Below are positions 28,408 to 36,647 of a DNA stretch of 64,000 nucleotides, in pieces. Within the stretch, counting starts at the first letter, position 1. Each line of letters starts with the position of its first letter. A program made the translations under genes and the position numbers. The DNA comes from Planctomycetaceae bacterium (GTDB lineage Bacteria > Planctomycetota > Planctomycetia > Planctomycetales > Planctomycetaceae): NCBI GenBank assembly GCA_016795145.1, contig JAEUII010000313.1, positions 1 to 64,000 on the forward strand. Direction: 5' to 3'. Below the pieces are notes generated by a model, which made no database searches, was not told the origin of the DNA, and was given only the letters and a program-made list of their open reading frames with translations.

Positions 28408-31347
28408 TCAGAGTTCCGGAGGAGTGAAACCGCCAGGGGTTGTGGTGCTCGGTGCTGGAGTGGTTGTGCTGGAGGTCGTTGACGAAGTGCTAGTGGATGT
28501 TGTGGATGTCGATGTGCTGCTCGTGGAACTGGTGGAACTCGACGTCGAAGAACTGCTGGAGGTGCTTGTGACGGGGGCCTGCGTTGTGGCCGCAGCTGTG
28601 GTGGTCGCTGGCGGCAACTGCGTCGTGGTTACAGGCGGCGGTGGCGGTGGATTGATCGTTGTGGTGGCCGGAGCCTGAGTCGTCGAAGTCGTGGGCGTGC
28701 TGGTTGTGGTACTCGACGAAGTGCTGGTACTGGTTGTCGAACTCGATGTGGAACTGGTCCCCGACGCCGTGGTGGTCGAAGACGTGGTTGGTGCCGATGT
28801 CGTTGTCGTTATTGGCGGCGGATTGATCGTGGTGGTCGTCGGTACCGGCGTCGTGGTGGTTGAACTTGTTGTCGTCGACGTCGTTGTGGAACTGGTCGTC
28901 GATGTTGTCGTACTGGACGTCGTGCTCGACGTAGACGTGGACGTACTTGTCGAGGTAGACGATGTCGTTCCCGGGCCGCCCGTGGTTGTCGACGAAGACG
29001 TTGTTGGAGTCGGAGTGGTCGTCGTCACCGGCGGTGGCGGTGGATTGTAAGTCGTGGTTGTCGGTGCCGGCGTGGTGGTTGTGGTCGACGTCGTGGTGCT
29101 GGACGTCGAAGTAGTCGTTGATGTTGAGGTTGACGTACTTGTCGACGTCGTCGAAGTCGACGTGGAGGTTGACGTCGTTCCCGGACCGCCGGTCGTCGTA
29201 CTCGTCGAGCTGCTGCTCGACGAAGTTGTCGGAGGCGGCGGTGGGTTGTACGTCGTGGTCGTTGGGGGCGGCGTTGTCGGGGCTCCTGTTGTCGTCGTGG
29301 TCGTGGACGTCGTTGTCGACGTCGTCGACGTGGTGGTTGGCGGTGGCGTCGTGGGAGCGGGTGTCGTGGTTGTGGTCGGGCTCGGCGTTGTTGTCGTGGG
29401 CGGATCTTCGTCACAGCATTTGCACTTTGACACATCAGCCGAATAGCACTGAAACAAAAACGTCGGTGGTGTCTTCGAACAATCGACACTGGACACCGTG
29501 CAGGGACCAGCCGACGGAACGGCACATGGAACGTTGAACGACGCCTGAATGTTGCCGTTCCCCTTGCAGCACACGGTCAGCTGAGCAAAGTCACCGCAGT
29601 CAAAGATGTTCGACCACTGCCAGCAGCCGGGGCCGATTTTGACCATGTGCAGCGTCTGGTGAATCTCGGACTTACAGAGCCCGAGACCAATAACGGGCAG
29701 GTCCCATTCATCACCAAACTTCTCACAGCAGCCAACCGCAAACGTACAGCGCACCTGCTGAACCTGACCGTTCTGAGTTCCGGGGAATGGCGGTGCCGAA
29801 TCACACGGACAGAACTCGGCGCAGGTCGACGACTGGAGGACCCAGGTGGTCCCATTCCACTTCCAGCGACAGAATCCTTCGCAGTTGTTGGGATCGCCGG
29901 TCGTAGTTGATGGCGGAGGCTCGCAGGGATCATACGTCGTCGTCGTTCCGCCGGGCGGAACCGAGCATCCGGTGCTGCCACGTGTGTTGCAGTCGACCCC
30001 CGGATAGTTCGGCGGAGCGCAGGCACAGCCAGCGGGACCGCCGCCACTGCAGTTGCCGGAAATCCGGACCCAGATGTTTCGTGATGGTTCCCAAACCCAG
30101 TCGCAGGATCCGGTACAGCCCGGAGGAGGTGGTGGTGGCGGAGGCGGCAGAGGAAAGCAGCAACCCGTATTATTGGTCTGACACTCGGGATCTCCGACCG
30201 GTACTCCCACCGGCGGACAGCACGAGCAGTTTGGCCCCGTGCAATTGTTTTCGATGAGATGCCAGCCGCCGAATCGGTAATACCAGGTGCAGCCCGTTCC
30301 GCAGCCGCCGTTCGGTGATGTGGTTGCCGGCGGACAGGTGGTTGTGGATCCACCGCAATACGGAGGACGAGGAGCCCCGCCGGAAATGCAATCCGTGCGA
30401 GTGGATTCTCCGGCCGATTGTCCACAGAACTGCGGAACATCGCAGGCGCACTGCGATGCACAGTCCGATGACTGAATCGTCCAGGCCTTCGAAGTCGCAT
30501 CCCATGTCCAGACACACGATCCGGAGCAGGGAGCGGGTGTGGTGGTTGTCGAAGTCGTCGATCCCGTACAGCAGGTTCGTCGCTGCTCACCGGCTTCCGC
30601 CTGTTCGGGCGTGGGATCCGGCGTTGGTGGCTGGCAGGAAAAGTTATAGGCGCAGCGATCGACGGGTTCCCGGTTCTCATCAAGAACCAGCACCCATTTG
30701 GTCACTTCCGGATCATCGACATCGAATTCCGCTTCGTACAGGCAGTGGCCAGTCGTCGGACTGCAGGTCGTCGTAGTGGTCGTCGGTCGAACCGGCTGTG
30801 GATTCAGATGGATGACCACCCACCTCAAGTCGCCTTCGCCGAGAATATCGTCGGCCCACACAATCGGAGCAATGGTCTTCGTACGGCGACGAACGCTGGT
30901 GACGATGTCCTGCCGGACATCCGCATAGAATCCTTCCGGACCGTTAGCGGGATCATATAAGCGGGCGATCGTCAGTCCGACGGCCACGGCCAGGCCGATA
31001 CCATCGTTGCGGATTGGTTCCTGCAGGACGACAAAGCGGCCGGAGTGTTCCTGTTCATCCGGAACGACACCCCGAAACGTGACTTCACGACGGAATGCAT
31101 CCAGAGATTCCTGTGGATCGAAGATTGGAGCTTCGATACCCAGCACTTCGAACTGCTTCAGATCGCGGTCACTGGTATTGCGCACGCGGATGAGTGTCGA
31201 CGATCGTAACTCCGGCGACCCAGAGCGCACGCCGGTCTGCTGGTTCCTCTGATACGCCGCTGACGCATCAAGGAAAGCATTGTAGGCAGCGGCCGGAATC
31301 TGCAGTGGCTGGCCTGGCTGCACACGTCGAAATGGATCGCCCGTCAT
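28408..31347 (-). CDS. virion-associated protein with Cys/Trp modules and a mucin-like Thr/Ser tail
   Basis: The 979-residue protein has a globular N-terminus (1-190) with short RNTSDRDLKQFEVLG and YADVRQDIVTS segments, similar to domains in phage tail-tip proteins. Four related Cys/Trp modules follow at about 274-302, 349-377, 411-443 and 489-515. Each has the form CxGxCxWxW, then W, then C..C.C, separated by Pro/Thr linkers. A fifth Cys-rich region spans 540-650. Residues 651-979 are almost only Thr, Ser and Pro with four NPPP repeats. It starts 4 nt inside the previous gene, so it belongs to the tail operon. It is probably a surface spike or adhesin, possibly O-glycosylated by the two following genes. 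Confidence 0.7.
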   Translation of the reverse strand: MTGDPFRRVQPGQPLQIPAAAYNAFLDASAAYQRNQQTGVRSGSPELRSSTLIRVRNTSDRDLKQFEVLGIEAPIFDPQESLDAFRREVTFRGVVPDEQEHSGRFVVLQEPIRNDGIGLAVAVGLTIARLYDPANGPEGFYADVRQDIVTSVRRRTKTIAPIVWADDILGEGDLRWVVIHLNPQPVRPTTTTTTCSPTTGHCLYEAEFDVDDPEVTKWVLVLDENREPVDRCAYNFSCQPPTPDPTPEQAEAGEQRRTCCTGSTTSTTTTPAPCSGSCVWTWDATSKAWTIQSSDCASQCACDVPQFCGQSAGESTRTDCISGGAPRPPYCGGSTTTCPPATTSPNGGCGTGCTWYYRFGGWHLIENNCTGPNCSCCPPVGVPVGDPECQTNNTGCCFPLPPPPPPPPPGCTGSCDWVWEPSRNIWVRISGNCSGGGPAGCACAPPNYPGVDCNTRGSTGCSVPPGGTTTTYDPCEPPPSTTTGDPNNCEGFCRWKWNGTTWVLQSSTCAEFCPCDSAPPFPGTQNGQVQQVRCTFAVGCCEKFGDEWDLPVIGLGLCKSEIHQTLHMVKIGPGCWQWSNIFDCGDFAQLTVCCKGNGNIQASFNVPCAVPSAGPCTVSSVDCSKTPPTFLFQCYSADVSKCKCCDEDPPTTTTPSPTTTTTPAPTTPPPTTTSTTSTTTSTTTTTTGAPTTPPPTTTTYNPPPPPTTSSSSSSTSTTTGGPGTTSTSTSTSTTSTSTSTSTSTTTSTSSTTTSTTTTTPAPTTTTYNPPPPPVTTTTPTPTTSSSTTTGGPGTTSSTSTSTSTSTSSTTSSTTTSTTSSTTTSTTTSSTTTTPVPTTTTINPPPITTTTSAPTTSSTTTASGTSSTSSSTTSTSTSSSTTTSTPTTSTTQAPATTTINPPPPPPVTTTQLPPATTTAAATTQAPVTSTSSSSSTSSSTSSTSSTSTSTTSTSTSSTTSSTTTPAPSTTTPGGFTPPEL
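28430..29400. repeat. low-complexity DNA coding for Thr/Ser/Pro tail
   Basis: On the + strand this is GTNGTNG-type sequence over about 970 nt with few other codons, the reverse of ACN/AGC codons. Four units of TT(Y/I)NPPP spaced roughly 60-90 residues apart mark an internal repeat. The sequence is prone to recombination and to assembly error. Confidence 0.85.
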
Positions 31348-32138
31348 GATCCGATCCCCAGCAGTGAAAAGTTGCCGGAGGGGTAGACGCGATTCACGAT
31401 GACCGCGACAGGTCGTTTCACCAGCATCTGTGCGGCTTCGTCTTCAAAGTCCGCATATCGACACCAGAGATACTCCCAGCCCTTCTTGTTGATACCGGTG
31501 ATACTGCCGATCGTCAGTCCCGTGACATTCGGAGAAGCCGCGAACGCAAACGAGATCTCCCAGTCACCCGCACCGCGACGACTGCCACGGGCCCCCTCGA
31601 AGAGCACTTCCTCTGGTTGAAATCCTCGAAACCCGAGGTTGCTCACCCGACCGGTCAGCCCAAACAGCGTCGCCTTGTAGCCACCAGTGACAATAGCTGC
31701 CGGCAGCCGGAAGGTTTCGGTCCATTTGTACGTCGGCACCACAATGTCGACGCCATCGACCGAATCCCGAGAGACACCGATGGCATTCTTGAAGTCAGGT
31801 GCCGTTTGGCCGGGTGCGACATACACACCGGACGTGCCAATCGCCTGTGTGATGTGCGCTGTGCCGCCACCCGTCTCAAACGTGAACGATGGTTCGGTGT
31901 CGGTGGCCGGCTGCGTCGCATAACGAACGGTGGCTTCCCATTCCTTCTCCCCCCTGCGGGCAAACGTCACGCTCTCTCGAGGCAGTCCGTTATAAGCCGT
32001 TGGACTGTCGAGCAGTACCTGTGATGCAACTTCCGCATCGTTGTCGGTACCGGTCACCAGAAAACGGAGCTCGACCGCACTGGATTCCGCCAGCGTGGTA
32101 TCGCGAGAGTCCCATTTTTCCAGAACGGTGACGGGCAT
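31344..32138 (-). CDS. phage tail protein (hypothetical)
   Basis: The 264-residue protein lies between the tape measure and the Cys-rich protein, its stop overlapping the start of the latter by 4 nt. It is beta-rich with no signal peptide or membrane helix. It has VTVLEKWDSRDT at the start and PLRESVTFARRGEKEWEAT-like strands. By position it may be a distal tail or baseplate component. I do not recognise a family. Confidence 0.6.
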   Translation of the reverse strand: MPVTVLEKWDSRDTTLAESSAVELRFLVTGTDNDAEVASQVLLDSPTAYNGLPRESVTFARRGEKEWEATVRYATQPATDTEPSFTFETGGGTAHITQAIGTSGVYVAPGQTAPDFKNAIGVSRDSVDGVDIVVPTYKWTETFRLPAAIVTGGYKATLFGLTGRVSNLGFRGFQPEEVLFEGARGSRRGAGDWEISFAFAASPNVTGLTIGSITGINKKGWEYLWCRYADFEDEAAQMLVKRPVAVIVNRVYPSGNFSLLGIGS

Positions 32139-32200
32139 GACGAAGAGTTTTCAGTTGGGAGTCTTGAGTTTTCAGAAAGCACAGACAGAACAAGGGTGAT

Positions 32201-34195
32201 TTAGCCAAACGTTGGCTGGCCAAGGCGAGAGCGCTCTTCGAGTTTCTTGACGGATTGGGCGGTGGCTTCGGTGGCTCGGGCTGTTCGTTCTTCAGCGGAC
32301 CCGCCGCCAAGACCACGGACGGCAGCGGCGTTGAAGGTGCCGGTGGTACTCAGTCGCTGTTCGCGGACATTGACGAGGCTGTCTTCCATGCCGGTGAGGT
32401 TGTCCTGGGCACGGCGAAGACGATCGGGAAGTTCCGGAGCCGTGGCATCCTTCTGTTTGGCAGCCGCTTCAGCGATCGCCGCTTCCCATTGGCGTCGGGC
32501 TTCCGACAGCGCATCGGACGACGCCTGCAGATCGCTGGCATTCTGCTTCTCACGGGCCTGTCGTTCCGATTCCGCCGCCTGAGTCACTTCCGCCTGTGCA
32601 CCCTGACGGTCGCTTTCGATCTGTGATCGCCGCTGCTGGCGCTGCTGGTCGCTGGCTCCGATCTGTTCCTGCATCTGCTGATCTACGGTGGCATTGCGCT
32701 TCTGCAGTTCTTCGTCGAGGATCTTGGAGGCCTCGTCGACATTCAGTTCGCTGTCGAACAGCTGCATCAGCTTCAGCACACCTTTGCTGATGAAGTTCTG
32801 GGCGGTGCTCCAGCCTTTCGTCAGGCTGCCGGTGAAGATGGTCCAGGCATCGGACATGAAGGCTGTGGTTTCAACCCACGCGACCTGCATCCCGGCCCAC
32901 GCATCCACCAGCAGTGACACGGTGCCATAAAACGCGTCGGCAGCCAGACTGATGAAGAACTCCTTGAAGCGGATCCAGTGTTCCTCAAGGAATGCCACGC
33001 CCTTCTGCCATTCCATTTTGAGCGTCAGCCAGAGAATCTTCGCAGCCAGTGCCAGATCCCCGGCGGCGAGGGCATCGCCGATCCCTTTCCATGCCGCCAG
33101 AGCTTCGTCCTTCAAAGCCTGAAACGTTTCTGACAACCATGCAAGCGCCGCGGAGCCGGCATCGGAGACATACAGCAGGTAACCGCCGAGTGCGACAACG
33201 GCCGCGATGACCAATCCAACCGGTGAGAGCAGCGCGGCGATGATCGTGCCGAGTGTCGCCAGCACCGTTCCAATTCCGGTGATGACCGTCGCCACCACAC
33301 CAAACGCGGCACCGACACCCGAGATCAGAGCTCCCAGAGCAAACAGGGTGGCTCCCGCCGCGGCTACGCCGGCGGCAATCTTGAAGACCGTGACGATCAG
33401 CGCTTTGTTTTCCCGGATCCACTTCACGACCGTTGTGATGATGTGCGACGTCGACTGCACGAGTTCTGTCAGCAGCGGAGCGAGAGCCCCGCCGATGGCA
33501 TAGACGCCGGACTTGAGCACGGCCCACAGCTGATCGAGAGCGTCGCCAAACGCCGCTGCCGACTGAGCATCCTCAGTACTCATCACAATCCCAAGGTCGC
33601 GTGCTTCCTGCCGAAACGCCTGAATGCCAGCTGCACCGTTCTGCATCATCGGCAGCAGTTCAGTCCCGGTCTTGCCGAAGATCTCCATGGCTGCCGCCGT
33701 TCGCAATGCCGGATCTTTGATCTTCGAGATGCGATCGGCGATCCGTTCAAACTGCTGATCGGGACTGAGTCCCGCGAGATCGGCGATCGTCAGTCCCAGT
33801 GCCGCCAGAGAATTCGTCGCTCCCTCGGAACCTTCAGCCGCCGATGCCAGAAACTTCTGCATCTTGCGGACGCCGCCTTCGAGCGTCTCCAGATTGGATC
33901 CGGACAACTGGGCAGCGTAACCCAGTTCCGACAGGGCTTCGACGGAAACTCCAGTGCGCTGGCTCATGTCATCCAGCTGGCTGCCCGCATCATTGAACGC
34001 GGCGACAGCACCCAGAATCGGTGCAACAACCGCGGAGCCCATCCCGAACAGCGATTTACCAATGGTCTGCACGCCGGCCCCGAACGCCTGCAGCTTCCGT
34101 TCGGCGGCGCGCAGTCCGCGCACGAGTTTCGTGTCGTCAGCAAACAGATCGACGAACGCTCGTCCTGCACGAATGGCCTGTGCGTTGGCTGCCAT
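32201..34195 (-). CDS. phage tail tape measure protein
   Basis: The 664-residue protein has the tape-measure layout: an N-terminal helix with DDTKLVRGLRAAERKLQAF (16-34), repeats rich in Ala and Gly, FNDAGSQLDDMSQRTGVSVE and a central hydrophobic stretch (about 265-355) of Ala/Gly/Val-rich helices. A coiled-coil Gln/Glu/Arg-rich C-terminus follows. Its length sets the tail length; about 600-700 residues would suit a tail of roughly 100 nm by the usual scaling. It is preceded by the tail-assembly chaperone pair, as expected. Confidence 0.9.
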   Translation of the reverse strand: MAANAQAIRAGRAFVDLFADDTKLVRGLRAAERKLQAFGAGVQTIGKSLFGMGSAVVAPILGAVAAFNDAGSQLDDMSQRTGVSVEALSELGYAAQLSGSNLETLEGGVRKMQKFLASAAEGSEGATNSLAALGLTIADLAGLSPDQQFERIADRISKIKDPALRTAAAMEIFGKTGTELLPMMQNGAAGIQAFRQEARDLGIVMSTEDAQSAAAFGDALDQLWAVLKSGVYAIGGALAPLLTELVQSTSHIITTVVKWIRENKALIVTVFKIAAGVAAAGATLFALGALISGVGAAFGVVATVITGIGTVLATLGTIIAALLSPVGLVIAAVVALGGYLLYVSDAGSAALAWLSETFQALKDEALAAWKGIGDALAAGDLALAAKILWLTLKMEWQKGVAFLEEHWIRFKEFFISLAADAFYGTVSLLVDAWAGMQVAWVETTAFMSDAWTIFTGSLTKGWSTAQNFISKGVLKLMQLFDSELNVDEASKILDEELQKRNATVDQQMQEQIGASDQQRQQRRSQIESDRQGAQAEVTQAAESERQAREKQNASDLQASSDALSEARRQWEAAIAEAAAKQKDATAPELPDRLRRAQDNLTGMEDSLVNVREQRLSTTGTFNAAAVRGLGGGSAEERTARATEATAQSVKKLEERSRLGQPTFG

Positions 34196-34201
34196 GACCC
34201 A

Positions 34202-34645
34202 TCATCCCAGCGGAGACCGACGATCCACAAAGACCGCCTTGAGAATCGAAATGTCGGCAAGGGGTGGCTGGGGCTCGGATGATTCAGTCGAATGGGTGTG
34301 TTTGCGGAGCGGATGAAAGTCGTCGGGTTTGGCGAAACGGCCCTTCTTGGGATCCCTGTTCACATTGGCAATCAGGGCCATCACGGACGCGGTGTGGTTC
34401 CACTGATCGCGTTGTCGGGCTTCCGCCAGCCAGACAAGTTCCCGGAGCGTCAGTGGTCCGGGATAGACGCCGGCGATTCCGGCCAGTTGCCAGATCAGCT
34501 GCCAGACGTCGCAGCGAGTGCTGTCTTCATCCGCTGTTCGAGTTCGGGACTCTCCAGTCGCTGCGTCGCCGTGTCGATCGCCAGGGTCTCCAGTTGCTTG
34601 AGCTTGCTCAGCGCTTTGCGGAACACGGCTCGCTTCGCGCTGGGG
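34202..34645 (-). CDS. tail-assembly chaperone frameshift extension (T-like part)
   Basis: In the -1 frame relative to the upstream gene, the reading frame is open without stops from 34645 to 34202 (147 residues). It contains LRELVWLAEARQRDQWNHTA, then VMALIANVNRDPKKGRFAKP, a sequence form typical of the second half of tail-assembly chaperones. The first usable ATG, giving 60 residues, lies after much of that conserved part, and no GTG/TTG start precedes it. This suggests translation as a fusion with the upstream gene after a -1 slip, as in lambda G-GT. Confidence 0.65.
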   Translation of the reverse strand, partial: PQREASRVPQSAEQAQATGDPGDRHGDAATGESRTRTADEDSTRCDVWQLIWQLAGIAGVYPGPLTLRELVWLAEARQRDQWNHTASVMALIANVNRDPKKGRFAKPDDFHPLRKHTHSTESSEPQPPLADISILKAVFVDRRSPLG

Positions 34646-34935
34646 AAAAAATCGACGAGTTCCTCGAGCAGTGCCGTGGTGGCGAATTCGAGCGTATCAC
34701 CACCCAGTGCTCGGCCAAAGTCTTCGTCGCTGATTCCCCTGGAGATCGCCTCCGGCTGAATGACGACAAACAGAATGTCACACAGCAGCACGGGATCGGT
34801 GATCAGTCGCTCCAGCAGCTTGCCTTCAATGGCTTCGAGCAGATTGATGTTCAGCACGGACCGCACGCGACGAATGGCATCGACGTTGAGCGTGATGGTC
34901 CACGGGCGGCCCTGAGTATCGGTAAACGTATGCAT
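34495..34935 (-). CDS. tail-assembly chaperone (G-like part)
   Basis: The 146-residue protein begins MHTFTDTQGRPWTITLNVDA, a pattern common to tail-assembly chaperones placed before the tape measure, and continues with helices (VLNINLLEAIEGKLLERL). It lies between the tail tube gene and the tape measure. It would coat and keep the tape measure soluble before tube assembly. Its stop is passed by a -1 frame that starts at a slippery site within it. Confidence 0.75.
   Translation of the reverse strand: MHTFTDTQGRPWTITLNVDAIRRVRSVLNINLLEAIEGKLLERLITDPVLLCDILFVVIQPEAISRGISDEDFGRALGGDTLEFATTALLEELVDFFPSAKRAVFRKALSKLKQLETLAIDTATQRLESPELEQRMKTALAATSGS
34645..34651 (-). other. slippery heptamer T TTT TTC for -1 frameshifting (candidate)
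   Basis: The codons GAT TTT TTC CCC, encoding DFFP in the upstream gene, contain the canonical heptamer form X XXY YYZ as T TTT TTC at 34651-34645 on the - strand. The -1 frame is open from here through the extension. I see no pseudoknot I can fold with confidence. Confidence 0.55.
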
Positions 34936-34970
34936 GACGGAATGGCCTCAAGATCAGGAGAACAGGGAAA

Positions 34971-35411
34971 CTACGTGACGGTCATCCAGGTTGGTGCGGT
35001 CGATGAGTAGGTTGGTTTGGCGGTCACGCTGACTTTGATGGCTTCTTCGAGCGGTTCACTGCGAGTGAAGTTGATGATGGCCATGCTGGCCCGCAGTCCC
35101 TGAGACCCGGACTGATTGCTGGCACCATCGAGCACGGCAAATTCGATCGGCGTGTTATTCAGGAACGCCTCGCGGATGGCCGTGAAGTCGTCATCGGCCG
35201 TGTCCCACATCATCTCGAATTCCAGCGTGGCTCCCTTGAGCGTGGCGATGTTCGCTCGCCAGCCACCGTTGCCGCGTGTCGAGACATCCGCTTCGCCCGT
35301 CTCCAGATTCAGCGTGACATCGCGGACGTTTGCGATTTCATTCCACGCCGGTGTGCCCGCACTGCCGGTGTTGCGGTAGAGCTTGGCATGCAGCCCCAGT
35401 TTGACGCCCAT
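34971..35411 (-). CDS. phage tail tube protein
   Basis: This 146-residue beta-rich protein has VRDVTLNLETGEADVSTRG and KGATLEFEMMWDTADDDF, typical of siphovirus tail tube proteins, and sits directly upstream of the chaperone genes. It would polymerise into the tail tube around the tape measure. No sheath gene is nearby, pointing to a non-contractile tail. Confidence 0.85.
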   Translation of the reverse strand: MGVKLGLHAKLYRNTGSAGTPAWNEIANVRDVTLNLETGEADVSTRGNGGWRANIATLKGATLEFEMMWDTADDDFTAIREAFLNNTPIEFAVLDGASNQSGSQGLRASMAIINFTRSEPLEEAIKVSVTAKPTYSSTAPTWMTVT

Positions 35412-35426
35412 GGTGTCCGACTCCTG

Positions 35427-35771
35427 CTATTCATAGATCGCCACGACGGCATGGCCGGCGGCGATCATGGCTTCATTCAAATTCACGTCGCCGGCAATCA
35501 GCGTCGCGAGACAGCGGCCGTACTTTTCGGTCGCATCTTTCTGCGTGCGGATCGTGAGTTGGTTCTTGGAGTCGGTATGTGACTGGATCAGGTGTTGGAG
35601 ATGGTCCCGGGCCGCCAGCCCGGCAGGTCGAGTCGGCCCTTTGATTTCGGGCGTATTGATACCGAACAGTCGCAGCATCATGCGGGAGGAGATGTGGAAG
35701 CCGAGATCGACCTCGGCTTCCACGGTGTCGCCGTCGATCACGCGAACAATCCGTGCGCGATATTCGTACAT
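35427..35771 (-). CDS. thermonuclease-family (SNase-like) protein
   Basis: The 114-residue protein matches the staphylococcal nuclease fold: RVIDGDTVEAEVDLGF, then LRLFGINTPEIKG with the catalytic Arg and Asp/Glu positions, and EKYGRCLATLIAGDVNLNEAMIAAGHA at the end. No signal peptide is seen. Phage genomes sometimes carry SNase-like genes, with a possible role in DNA processing. It is shorter than full-length SNase but holds the core. Confidence 0.85.
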   Translation of the reverse strand: MYEYRARIVRVIDGDTVEAEVDLGFHISSRMMLRLFGINTPEIKGPTRPAGLAARDHLQHLIQSHTDSKNQLTIRTQKDATEKYGRCLATLIAGDVNLNEAMIAAGHAVVAIYE

Positions 35772-35816
35772 GCGACTCTCCCTCCGTCATGGCCTTTTGT
35801 TGACTCTCAGCCCTCG

Positions 35817-36605
35817 TTAAGCGCCCGGGGCTGGTGCAAACGATTCATTGGAAATGGTCGTTCCGCTGCTCGTTGTGCCCACTGGTCCGCTAGGCCAGCG
35901 GCCAAGCACTGGCAGCTGACTGATCGGAATGCCGTCGGTCAGCACCTGCAGATCATCTTCCGTCGGCCAGTCTTCCAGCGGCGGAACCGTGTCCAGCATT
36001 TCGGTACTCGTGAACCAGACCGAGGGGTTGTAGGTCGCCAGCTGTTCGTCGGTCAGAGTGAAGTCCGGTTTGGAGGCTTCATCAGTGGGCACTCGAAACA
36101 GTTCGGTGGCCATCAGTCGGTACACGCGCTGGATGTACTGACCGATCAGTCCGGAGAATGCGAGGCTGATCTCCAGCGGGCGAGCGTTCTCCTGGTGCTG
36201 CATCGATTCCGTCAGCGACAGCAGGATCAGTCCCGCATACTGTTTCAGCCACTGGTTACGGACGCGGAAGTAGGGCGTCGGATACACCAGAAACTCTTCC
36301 GGGGCCGGAAGCGCGTGGGCCGTTTCCATGTTGGGCGTAGCTGCCGGAACCGCACGACTGGCCAGAATCGATCGGGCTCGGGTGCAGAGCTTGTGAATAC
36401 GAGTAAGCGTGTTGATCGATGGCGGGGTTCGGAAGCGCGCATCCGGATGCCAGAGAATGGCCTGCAGATTACGGCCCATCACATCCGTGAGATAACGGAT
36501 GGTGTCGTTCTGCGAACGCGTGTCATTGGAGAAGTTCGGGATGGCGAGACCATAACGGCCCCAGTCACCGACGTTGTACCACAAGAGAGCATCTGTTCCG
36601 GGCAT
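35817..36605 (-). CDS. phage structural-cassette protein (hypothetical)
   Basis: The 262-residue protein has no signal peptide or membrane helix. It begins PGTDALLWYNVGDWGRYGL and has helices around 110-180 (LKQYAGLILLSLTES). It lies between the trypsin-thioredoxin gene and the SNase gene on the same strand. I do not recognise it. It may be a virion or assembly protein. Confidence 0.55.
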   Translation of the reverse strand: MPGTDALLWYNVGDWGRYGLAIPNFSNDTRSQNDTIRYLTDVMGRNLQAILWHPDARFRTPPSINTLTRIHKLCTRARSILASRAVPAATPNMETAHALPAPEEFLVYPTPYFRVRNQWLKQYAGLILLSLTESMQHQENARPLEISLAFSGLIGQYIQRVYRLMATELFRVPTDEASKPDFTLTDEQLATYNPSVWFTSTEMLDTVPPLEDWPTEDDLQVLTDGIPISQLPVLGRWPSGPVGTTSSGTTISNESFAPAPGA

Positions 36606-36647
36606 AGCAAAGAATCCTGTTAACGACGGAGGAAGAAGATCGACTCA

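Noticed and set aside
28430-29400. Tandem repeat region as a CRISPR or satellite
   Set aside because: It lies within an open frame and follows codon periodicity.
28364-29446. Long + strand frames rich in Val, Asp and Glu
   Set aside because: They are the antisense of the Thr/Ser codons of the mucin-like tail; composition alone keeps them open.
29577-30683. 368-residue - strand frame
   Set aside because: It overlaps the Cys/Trp-module gene in another frame, is Arg/Pro-rich and has no motif.
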